A stretch of 20,276 bases of DNA from an uncultured Sphingorhabdus sp. (GTDB lineage: Bacteria > Pseudomonadota > Alphaproteobacteria > Sphingomonadales > Sphingomonadaceae), in the NCBI GenBank assembly GCA_937873665.1, contig CALMYW010000233.1, positions 1 to 20,276 of the forward strand, in the 5' to 3' direction. A program made the position numbers and the translations under genes. Below are positions 1 to 6,261 of the stretch, one piece after another. Positions within the stretch are counted from its first letter, which is position 1; the number at the start of each line of letters is the position of its first letter. Below the pieces are notes generated by a model that saw only the letters and a program-made list of their open reading frames with translations, was not told the DNA's origin and made no database searches.

Positions 1-7
1 CCGGATA

Positions 8-51
8 TTGCGTTCGGGGGCCAGCAGTATTGCCGTTGGGGGCCGGTGATC
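8..51. repeat. 22-bp imperfect tandem repeat near the window edge
   Basis: Two adjacent 22-bp units (8-29 and 30-51) both start TTG and share a GGGGGCC core. Repeats of this period are seen at the ends of IS21-type elements, and a pair with the same 22-bp period but different sequence occurs at the IS21 end near 17913. It could be the end of an element lying left of the window, but no gene is visible in 1-115 to support that. The rest of 1-115 holds nothing I recognise. Confidence 0.35.
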
Positions 52-115
52 GCGTGTGTCGGAGCCACCATCGGCTCTGGCTGCTGGGTGGGAGGCGGTC
101 CTACCTCGGTCCGGC

Positions 116-286
116 TGTCCCGCGTCAAGCTTTCTGGCAGGCCGGTTATGAGGGCATGATCGGCGTCTAGGGAGCAGGAGGACCTGACCATGGGACGACC
201 ATCGGTGTTCAGCCCGGAGACCAAGACCCGGATCGTGCTGAGCGTGCTGTCCGGCGAGGTGTCGGTGGCCGAGGCGGCTCGGAAGG
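116..286 (+). mobile_element. IS3-family left-end fragment (copy 1)
   Basis: This stretch matches 7961-8131 over 171 bp with a single difference (A at 127, C at 7972). It starts with the terminal repeat TGTCCCGCGTCAAG and includes the orfA ribosome binding site (AGGAGG before ATG 190) and the first 32 codons of orfA. Similarity to copy 2 stops abruptly after base 286, where ISL3 sequence begins. The left flank is CGGC (112-115), which also follows the right end of copy 2. Confidence 0.9.
190..286 (+). pseudogene. IS3-family orfA, 5' fragment
   Basis: The fragment starts MGRPSVFSPETKTRIVLSVL, identical to the orfA at 8035. It covers the first part of the helix-turn-helix protein that binds the IS3 ends. 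The native sequence ends at the 286/287 junction; downstream the frame runs on as nonsense antisense to the ISL3 transposase. It cannot make a functional OrfA. The preceding AGGAGG and the upstream terminus are intact, so the end itself could still be a substrate for transposase supplied by copy 2. Confidence 0.88.
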
Positions 287-1436
287 TGAGGGTCTTTAAC
301 AGGGTGGCCGGTTCGGGCATCCGGGTGGCCTTGAGGGCACGCTCGAGGGCGGCCCACTCGCGCTGGAACGAGGCGGTGTCGCGGGCAGCGAGGAGTTGGC
401 GGACGTGTTCCTTGATGCCCCACGCGACGGCCAGCTCGATGTCCTGGTCGAGGATCTGGGTGAGTTTGGCGCGTTGCCGCACCGTGAGGCGATTACCGGC
501 GCAGGTGAGCAGTTTGCGGTACTTCCAGGGGGTGTCGACGTTTCGGCCACGGCGAGCGTGCAACTCCCAGACGCGGCGGCGCCGGACCTTGGTGAGCATC
601 TCGTTCGCCAGGCACACGACGTGCCAGTGGTCCACGCTGATCTTGGCCTTGGGCAGCGCCCGGCGGATCGCGGCACGGAACTCGCCGCTCATGTCGATCG
701 CGACCAACTGGACGCGGCGGCGCCACCACCGCGGCCGGGCCGCGACCCAGGTCGTGACGGTCTTGCCTCGACGCCCGTCCACGACGTCCAGGATCGCGCC
801 AGTGTCCAGATCGGTGAACACGATCGACCATGGCTCGATCCGTGTGACGGCGTTGGTGTCCGGGTCGCGCAGGTAGCGCACGCTACGAAACCGGTGCCCG
901 TCGATCCCGAGGTGGCGCACGTGCCTGGTGTCGACCGCGGTGACCACCTCGATCGTGGCGGTCAGCAGCCGCATCACCGTCGGCCACGCCAGGCCGGCCT
1001 CGTCCGCGACCCGGGACACCGCCCGGGGCTCGAGACGGCAGGCAGTGATGACCTGCTGCGCGAGCCTGGTGGTGACCCGTGCCCGGGCCGGGAGCTGATC
1101 GGTCTGCTCAGTGAACGTTGCTCGGGGACAGGCCGATTCGGCGCAAACGTACCGACGCTTGCGCACCAACACATCGAGCCGTTCACCTCCGCAGGTCACG
1201 TCCTTGACCTGCTGGACCGGTCGGGCCTGGATCCGCCCGGATGGCACGCCGCACGACGGGCACGCGTCCTCGGTGCCGATCGTCTCAACGGTCACCTGCC
1301 GAGGCATGTCCCCGACGGCTGGAGTGACGCAGATGACCCGGTAGCCGGGCAGGTTGAACAGGATCGACGCCGGATCGGCGTCGAACGTAGGTTGGTGCAC
1401 GCTCGCGGTCCTCGCTCTTGGATGCTTCGACAACAC
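287..1436 (-). pseudogene. ISL3-family transposase, C-terminally truncated
   Basis: About 383 codons are readable from a probable GTG at 1436. An N-terminal zinc-binding region carries CPSCG and further cysteines (YVCAESACP), followed by a helix-turn-helix-like part. The DDE core begins with a motif of the form LGIDGHRFRSVRYLRDP, continues through DLDTGAILDVVDGR and has the second acidic motif VAIDMSGEFRAAIRRALP followed by DHWHVVCLANEM. The frame has no internal stop, but it leaves ISL3 coding at the junction (ATLLKTLT then IS3 antisense). About the last 50-60 residues, with the final catalytic part, are inferred to be missing from the usual family length of around 430 aa. It is probably inactive. 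The frame stays open by chance through the IS3 fragment to the window edge. Confidence 0.85.
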
Positions 1437-1500
1437 CCATGCTGGCGTAGGGCCGCGAGCCCCCGATCAGGGGCCCACCACGCTCAAAGTTGAAGAGCCC
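287..1500 (-). mobile_element. ISL3-family element, truncated at its 3' end
   Basis: The element reads leftward. Its outer terminal repeat is at 1481-1500; read inward it is GGGCTCTTCAACTTTGAGCG, a typical ISL3-family end. The opposite end is missing: the transposase frame breaks off at base 287 against IS3 DNA before its usual C-terminus and before any second inverted repeat. With only one end left, no target duplication can be assessed. Confidence 0.85.
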
Positions 1501-1532
1501 GCAATCGGCAGCTCTGCCGCACGGTGTCAAGC

Positions 1533-1553
1533 ACCGGTTCGAAGGAACCCGGT
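1533..1553 (-). terminator. Possible stem-loop just past the biosynthetic operon
   Basis: ACCGGTTC (1533-1540) pairs with GAACCCGGT (1545-1553), with one bulged base and a four-base loop, immediately after the last stop codon of the minus-strand operon. There is no T-run on the transcript side, so it is a weak candidate for an intrinsic terminator. It lies in the 52-bp gap between the ISL3 end and the operon; nothing else is visible in that gap. Confidence 0.22.
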
Positions 1554-2011
1554 CAAAAGGCGAACCCCCGCGAAATGAATCGATACTCGGTGGTGATCTC
1601 GCTGATCGTCCAGGGGGGCGGATCGAACGTATTGGCGCTGTTCAGGTCCGCGAAGGTCCAGGTCGCGAAGGGTGGAAATCCCGAGTCTGGATAGAAGTCC
1701 AGGCTCGCGGAGCCTGCCGCGCCAACAACGAGTCTGCTCAAGCGCGTCGAGCGGCACCCCTCGGTCGCCGCCCATGCGCGCGCGGGCGCTGGGTGCGGCT
1801 CGGTCAGCTTGACGCGGAGTCCCTCGACCTCCCACGCCCGCACGCGGATGCATCCAGTGTTCGGACCCTCGCTACGCAGCCGCAGATACTCGTCGAACTC
1901 GTTCGTGGGATTCCAGTCGAGGAAGCCCTGGACAATCCTCGTCCAATTGCCGTGTGCGCTCACTTCGAGCGCGGTCAGGAAGACGCGCTCAAAGGTGGTC
2001 TCGCTAACCAC
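1553..2011 (-). CDS. Unrecognised 152-aa protein, last gene of the operon
   Basis: It starts with GTG at 2011, overlapping the stop of the kinase-fold gene by 8 nt (the TAG lies inside GTG GTT AGC), so it is probably translationally coupled. The protein is soluble-looking, with no signal peptide or membrane segment. It has scattered aromatic residues and a Trp/Pro/Phe-rich C-terminus (DPPPWTISEITTEYRFISRG). A stretch GNWTRIVQGFLDWNPTNEFD is followed by alternating strand-like segments, which could suggest a small beta-rich domain, but I recognise no family. The overlap and codon use argue for a real gene. Its position at the end of a biosynthetic operon would suit an accessory, partner or self-protection protein; this is only inference from context. 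Confidence 0.75.
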   Translation of the reverse strand: MVSETTFERVFLTALEVSAHGNWTRIVQGFLDWNPTNEFDEYLRLRSEGPNTGCIRVRAWEVEGLRVKLTEPHPAPARAWAATEGCRSTRLSRLVVGAAGSASLDFYPDSGFPPFATWTFADLNSANTFDPPPWTISEITTEYRFISRGFAF

Positions 2012-2846
2012 CGGCAGCCTCTATCAACGATTTCGTGGTCTCGGCGCGGCGCATTGCGTCAGTTTCGAGCACCATCGCCGCTGAGATGGATCTGAGTGCT
2101 AGGTGCCCGCGCCTCCCGGGAGGTATCAGACGCCTCGCGGAGAGTTGGCCCCGGAGCAGGTCGGCATTCGCCTGATCCCACGCCGGGTCTGCCAGTCCCG
2201 CGCTGCCCCAATCCAGCAGAGTTGGTCGGCCTCGGGAGACTAGAATGTTGTCCGGCCACAGCCCACCATGGATCAATCTGGTGTCTAGCGGCTCGCCCAT
2301 CAGGGCGGCGCGGGCAGCAACCGCATCATGCGGGTCCAGGGTATCGAGGATGCGTAGCGAATCGTCGTAGCGACGACGAAGAGACAGCTCGATGGCGGGG
2401 ATGTTCTCACGGTTGATCAATTCCCCGATCCGATCGACAATCTGAAGGCAATCATCGACGATCTCTGCGTCGTGGAGCCCATTGAGGTGCTCGCCGTCGA
2501 TCCAGTGCGTGGCCATCACGAGCCAATGACAGCTTGCCACGCCCGCGAATTTGGCGATTCCCTCGTCCCCGTATCCGGCGCGGAGGATGGCCGTCTCCAC
2601 GGCGAACCGCTCAATGTCGCGCTCCGCCGCGACAGCGAGGCGAACGCCCTTGACGGCGTACGTCGCGTCCGACGTAACCACACGCGCCGCGAGATAGCCC
2701 GATTGGCCACCACGGAGTGCTGTCACGCGGTCGATCCCGCTCCCGAGAATACGCTCGAGTCGCTTCCAGCAGCAGGGTGACACCGTGGCCGTGTCCGGGC
2801 GAGATCGCGACGCACGTGCCCATCGCTCGAAGAAGTCGTCTCTCAT
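2004..2846 (-). CDS. APH-fold (aminoglycoside/choline kinase-like) protein with altered catalytic loop
   Basis: This 280-aa protein starts at ATG 2846, which forms an ATGA overlap with the stop of the upstream gene; earlier in-frame starts would lie deep inside that gene. Family features: a beta-3 lysine (YAVKGVRL, K66), an acidic helix residue (E84), the catalytic-loop segment LIHGGLWPDNIL (residues 191-202) and the metal-binding LLDWGSAGLADPAWDQA (D212). APH-family kinases normally have HGD in the loop; here it is HGG, read clearly from the codons CAT GGT GGG, so the catalytic base Asp is replaced by Gly, while N200 and D212 remain. In the family these enzymes phosphorylate a small-molecule hydroxyl. 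This one may be a pseudokinase, may use another residue, or may serve as a binding protein. It is embedded in the operon, with an 8-nt overlap downstream. Confidence 0.82.
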   Translation of the reverse strand: MRDDFFERWARASRSRPDTATVSPCCWKRLERILGSGIDRVTALRGGQSGYLAARVVTSDATYAVKGVRLAVAAERDIERFAVETAILRAGYGDEGIAKFAGVASCHWLVMATHWIDGEHLNGLHDAEIVDDCLQIVDRIGELINRENIPAIELSLRRRYDDSLRILDTLDPHDAVAARAALMGEPLDTRLIHGGLWPDNILVSRGRPTLLDWGSAGLADPAWDQANADLLRGQLSARRLIPPGRRGHLALRSISAAMVLETDAMRRAETTKSLIEAAGG

Positions 2847-3568
2847 TGATCGGACATCGACTTGTAGGCGGCCGTCGTCGCGGGCCCGTTGGGTCTGAGC
2901 TGGCGCCCGATGGTCCAGGCGCCGACCGTGTTGCCGTTCGCCAGTAGCGCCGCAGCGAGACTTCCGATAGTCGCACCGGTCGTCCAAAGGTCGTCGAGGA
3001 CGATGGCGTGCACTCCGCTGCTTATCCCGGTCACATCGAACGCGTGGGGATCGATTCGTCCTCGATCGACACGCGACGATGCTCGACGCGCCACCGACTC
3101 CTGCGAGCGACCGGAGACGACTTCACGCCAGATCGTCGCGTTTGGGCTCCAGCTTCGCTCCCGGGAATGCGGGACCACGATCAGTACGGAGTGGTCGAGC
3201 TCTGCGCGATGAGCGAACGTTGACTGAGCGAGTCCCGCGAAGAATCCGGCGATCCAGCCCACCGGTGAGGGCGTGTCCTTGAAGACCCGCATCAGAGGTT
3301 CGACGGTCTTGGCTGTGGAGAAGGTCGCGAAGTCGAGGAGCAGCCGACCATGAAGCTCGGCACACAGCTGTGAACAGACGCCGACAGCTGGAATGGGCAG
3401 TCGACAGACGTCACACAAATGCGCGATTCCCGTAGAACCGTGCGGGGGCCAATATGCGCCGACGCCGCGCAATGCGTCAACAGCAGTGGTAGCGCCGATC
3501 ATCAACTCACGCAGATGATCGACCCCGAACGGGGCCTCCCCATCGAGAAGCTTCGGTCCTGCGGTCAT
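2843..3568 (-). CDS. ComF-like phosphoribosyltransferase-domain protein
   Basis: The protein has 241 aa and starts at ATG 3568 (ATGA overlap with the carbamoyltransferase stop). Residues 52-69 form a zinc-ribbon-like pattern, CDVC then CSQLC (C52, C55, C65, C69), as in ComF proteins. The C-terminal half has the type I phosphoribosyltransferase PRPP loop VLDDLWTTGAT (190-200), preceded by a VVPHSRERSW segment equivalent to the ComF VPVP region. Type I PRTases exchange pyrophosphate of PRPP for a base or amine; ComF itself has a DNA-uptake role and no settled substrate. Here there are no competence genes nearby. Tight coupling with a carbamoyltransferase and a kinase-fold protein suggests a biosynthetic role, perhaps adding or removing a ribose phosphate. 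The substrate is unknown. Confidence 0.82.
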   Translation of the reverse strand: MTAGPKLLDGEAPFGVDHLRELMIGATTAVDALRGVGAYWPPHGSTGIAHLCDVCRLPIPAVGVCSQLCAELHGRLLLDFATFSTAKTVEPLMRVFKDTPSPVGWIAGFFAGLAQSTFAHRAELDHSVLIVVPHSRERSWSPNATIWREVVSGRSQESVARRASSRVDRGRIDPHAFDVTGISSGVHAIVLDDLWTTGATIGSLAAALLANGNTVGAWTIGRQLRPNGPATTAAYKSMSDQ

Positions 3569-5247
3569 GCGCGTGTCACGAGGTCGTCACCCAGCACGAG
3601 CGCGTCGAGGTCCATGGTTTGAAGACAATCGAGTGCATCCCGCCACGTCCCGACGGTCGGTGACCCTTTCGCATTGAGCGACGTGTTGATGAGAACGGGC
3701 GACCCGGACACTCTGCGGAACTCGGCGAGAAGGTCCTCGACAAACGGTTCGTCTCCTTGCCCGACCGTCTGCATCCTCGCCGTGCCGTTCGCATGCACGA
3801 CAACAGGGGCAATGCTTCGCAGTTCGGGGCGCGCATCGAGTGCCGCACTCATGTAAGGGCTCGCGAACGAACCGAGATCCACCAGCGCGCCGGCATCCGC
3901 CTCAAGTGCGATCGGAGCGAACGGGCGGAATAGCTCGCGCTTCTTTACCCGGAGGGCGAGGCGATGGTGCACCCCCTCCGCCCGGGGATCGGCGAAGATC
4001 GACCGCCTTCCGAGTGCCCGCGGGCCTGCCTCCGCGGCACCGCGATACACACCGACGATCTGCCCCTCGTTCAGCCGCCGAGCGCACTCCTGTGCCAGAT
4101 CCGATGCCCGCATCGGCTCGAAGCGCAGAGTCGATCGCGCGGGGTCATTGAGCTCGGGAAGCTCCGGATCGGGCCCCCAATACGGGTTGGACGGGATGGA
4201 CGCGAGTTCGTCCCGTCGTCGAAGCAGGTAGGCGACTGCGGCACCGAGAGAGGTCCCGGAGTCGCCCGGAGCGGGGGGAACGAACTGCTCGGTGGTCGGC
4301 TGACTGCGCCGAAGGGACCCGATCGCGACGCAGTTGGTGGCCACACCTCCGCTGATCACCCGAAGCGGAAGTGCGGTGGGAGGGCAAAGAACCCCGAAGG
4401 CGTCGGTCGTCCGCTCCTGCAGGGCCGCTGCGAGATCGGCGTGATCCTCGGTGAGGGGTTCGGACGGGCGACGTCGGTCAATCGCTTCCCGGCTGAATCG
4501 CGCCGTCAGGCGCTCGCCGTGGTCGCCGAACACCCGTTGGCGGACGTAGCTCGGATCGACGTGGAGCCCTTCGCCGTCGATCGTTAGGACCCCGGCGAAC
4601 AGGTTCCGGAACCGCGATGGATTGCCCTGCGCGGCGAGCGCCATCACGGTGCCCTCCTCATCGCGCATCCGGAATCCCAGATGATCGGTCACAGCGCCGT
4701 AGAGGTATCCAAGCGAGTCCGTGTCCATTCCGACAGTGCGCAGGGTCAACGACCGCGAATCTCCGTCCCAACGTCCGACAGAGGTCGTCGCTGCCTCTCC
4801 GATACTGTCGACCACTAGCACCTCAGCGTCTCGCCATCCGGCGGCAGCAATCGCGCTGAAGGCATGGGCCTCGTGGTGGGGCGTCTCGACGACGGTCGCG
4901 TTCGGGAACCGACGGCGCAACTCGACGAGTGTCTGCCTGTGCTGAGCAGAGATTTGGGCGTACGACGTGACTGCGGCGTCACGGCGTCGGCGCGGGCCTG
5001 GCCTGCGCTCGGCGGATCGGCGGCCCAGCGCGTATAAGGTCGAATCGAAGGTGTACGCTACGGCATCGATTTCGCTCGTCGTGATCCGCGCTGCGGCGAG
5101 GAGTGCCTGAACGGCGAGCTCAGGGAAACCGCGCGTGTGCTTGAGACCGCTCAATCGATCCTCTTCGAGGAACCCCACTAGCTCGGAGCCGTGAAGCAGC
5201 GCAGCAGACGAATCGTGGGTGAAGGCGCATACGCCGAGGGTGTACAT
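3565..5247 (-). CDS. NodU/TobZ-family carbamoyltransferase
   Basis: The protein has 560 aa. I chose ATG 5247 because the family N-terminus (MYTLGVCAFTHDSSAALL) starts there; GTG 5256 would give a 4-nt GTGA overlap with the upstream stop and is a real alternative. The N-terminal Kae1-like domain carries the metal-binding HHEAH (H124, H128), D147 and D329 in PGDSGTSLGAA. The C-terminal YrdC-like domain carries AGPRALGRRS (407-416), KKRELFRPFAP (435-445) and NTSLNAKGSP (521-530). Known members make carbamoyl-AMP from carbamoyl phosphate and ATP in the YrdC-like domain, then transfer the carbamoyl group to a hydroxyl of an antibiotic or Nod factor in the Kae1-like domain. All key motifs are present, so the enzyme should be active. 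The acceptor is unknown; it should be the product of, or an intermediate in, the same operon. Confidence 0.93.
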   Translation of the reverse strand: MYTLGVCAFTHDSSAALLHGSELVGFLEEDRLSGLKHTRGFPELAVQALLAAARITTSEIDAVAYTFDSTLYALGRRSAERRPGPRRRRDAAVTSYAQISAQHRQTLVELRRRFPNATVVETPHHEAHAFSAIAAAGWRDAEVLVVDSIGEAATTSVGRWDGDSRSLTLRTVGMDTDSLGYLYGAVTDHLGFRMRDEEGTVMALAAQGNPSRFRNLFAGVLTIDGEGLHVDPSYVRQRVFGDHGERLTARFSREAIDRRRPSEPLTEDHADLAAALQERTTDAFGVLCPPTALPLRVISGGVATNCVAIGSLRRSQPTTEQFVPPAPGDSGTSLGAAVAYLLRRRDELASIPSNPYWGPDPELPELNDPARSTLRFEPMRASDLAQECARRLNEGQIVGVYRGAAEAGPRALGRRSIFADPRAEGVHHRLALRVKKRELFRPFAPIALEADAGALVDLGSFASPYMSAALDARPELRSIAPVVVHANGTARMQTVGQGDEPFVEDLLAEFRRVSGSPVLINTSLNAKGSPTVGTWRDALDCLQTMDLDALVLGDDLVTRA

Positions 5248-5252
5248 CGGTG

Positions 5253-6257
5253 TCACCACGCGCCGACCCCGGCGCGGAGGAGAGCCCTGACGTCGTCGAC
5301 CGGATAGCGGACGGGGCCCGCGGCTTGCCATCTGCGAGCAGCGACCATGTCGAGTCGGCGGTCATCCCATCCATCGACGGATACTTCGCCCGCTCCGTCG
5401 ACGATACGCCCGGCGAGCACCGGAGTCCGTCCGAGATCATGGAACACAGACTGCAGTTCGTCCATGCGCTGGTCCGGGACCGCGGCGATCAGAGTCAGGT
5501 CACCCGACGGTGGTGCGAGCATCGTCTCAAGGGAAGGCATCCAGGCGACGGTGGCGGCCGCAGTCTCCAGCAACTCGCGATCGAGCCAGATGCCGACCCC
5601 GGAAGCTCGAGCCAGATCACGAGCCGTCAGGAGCAGGCAATCATTCGCGTCTATCAGAGCGGACGCGATCCTCTTGTCCACGAGATGCCGACCGACCTCG
5701 AGCTCGGCGACTCCGCCGAGGAGGGCTTCGCTCAGCCAACCCGGCTCATCGCCCGCCGCGAGAGCGTCAAGTGCCGACGTGAACCTTCCCGGAAGTCGAG
5801 AGCACACCAGCCAATCACCCGCAGTGGCACCGGTACGTCCTGGCGGTCGTGGCTCGATCGACCGCCAGCCCTGGGCGACCGTGGCGAGGCTGAGTGGCCC
5901 GATAGTGGTGTTGTTCCCGTTGATCAATCCGACCCCGAGGATGTCGAGGGCCGACGCGATACCGCGCCCGACGGCCACTACGTCCTCGTAGTCGAGGTCG
6001 GCTGGAACTTGCGCATCGATCTGGATGAACGCCGCGGAGACACCGGCGCACGCCAGGTCCGACACAGCGGCATTTACGGCTCGGAATGCCCAAACATCCA
6101 GCGGCTCGCAGGGCGGAGCAGTTCCGTGCTTCGCTCGGTCGACGCTCGATGCAATCAATGCTGGCTGTGCCGTGATGTGTTCACCGAAGTCCGCATCGCG
6201 TTCGTGGGTGATATCAAGCGCAGACCTCATCGCCGAGATGATCTCACGCTCATCCAT
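5253..6257 (-). CDS. ThiL/PurM-superfamily (AIR synthase-like) ATP-dependent enzyme
   Basis: The protein has 334 aa; ATG 6257 lies 4 nt after the radical SAM stop. Superfamily marks in order: NAAVSDLACAGV (62-73, the family N.SDLAAMGA helix), GINGNNTT-like loop (113-118), RTGATAGDWLV (141-151, equivalent to RSGAKPGD), ALIDANDCLLLTARDLARASGVG (around 200-222, equivalent to IDISDGLL.DL) and GDLTLIAAVP (252-261, equivalent to GEDYELLF.VP). This pattern is closest to thiamine-phosphate kinase (ThiL). Two departures stand out: the metal-binding GGDT Asp is replaced (GNNT), and the N-terminal GDDAA motif is not evident. It also lacks the C-terminal Cys tail of HypE, ending VGAW. Family members use ATP to phosphorylate or activate an oxygen of the substrate. 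With no thiamine genes nearby, a secondary-metabolic role is more likely than thiamine synthesis. Confidence 0.82.
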   Translation of the reverse strand: MDEREIISAMRSALDITHERDADFGEHITAQPALIASSVDRAKHGTAPPCEPLDVWAFRAVNAAVSDLACAGVSAAFIQIDAQVPADLDYEDVVAVGRGIASALDILGVGLINGNNTTIGPLSLATVAQGWRSIEPRPPGRTGATAGDWLVCSRLPGRFTSALDALAAGDEPGWLSEALLGGVAELEVGRHLVDKRIASALIDANDCLLLTARDLARASGVGIWLDRELLETAAATVAWMPSLETMLAPPSGDLTLIAAVPDQRMDELQSVFHDLGRTPVLAGRIVDGAGEVSVDGWDDRRLDMVAARRWQAAGPVRYPVDDVRALLRAGVGAW

Positions 6258-6261
6258 GGCG

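Noticed and set aside
396..1493. Long plus-strand open frame of 365 codons
   Set aside because: It is antisense to the ISL3 transposase, whose frame carries the family motifs; it is a GC-bias shadow.
1530..1555. T-loop-like GGTTCGAA suggesting a tRNA end or attachment site
   Set aside because: The flanking bases do not form a 5-bp T stem around a 7-base loop, and no D or anticodon arm precedes it; it fits a simple hairpin better.
5253..6257. Naming the gene thiL or hypE
   Set aside because: Key metal-site residues differ, the HypE Cys tail is absent and the context is neither thiamine nor hydrogenase synthesis.
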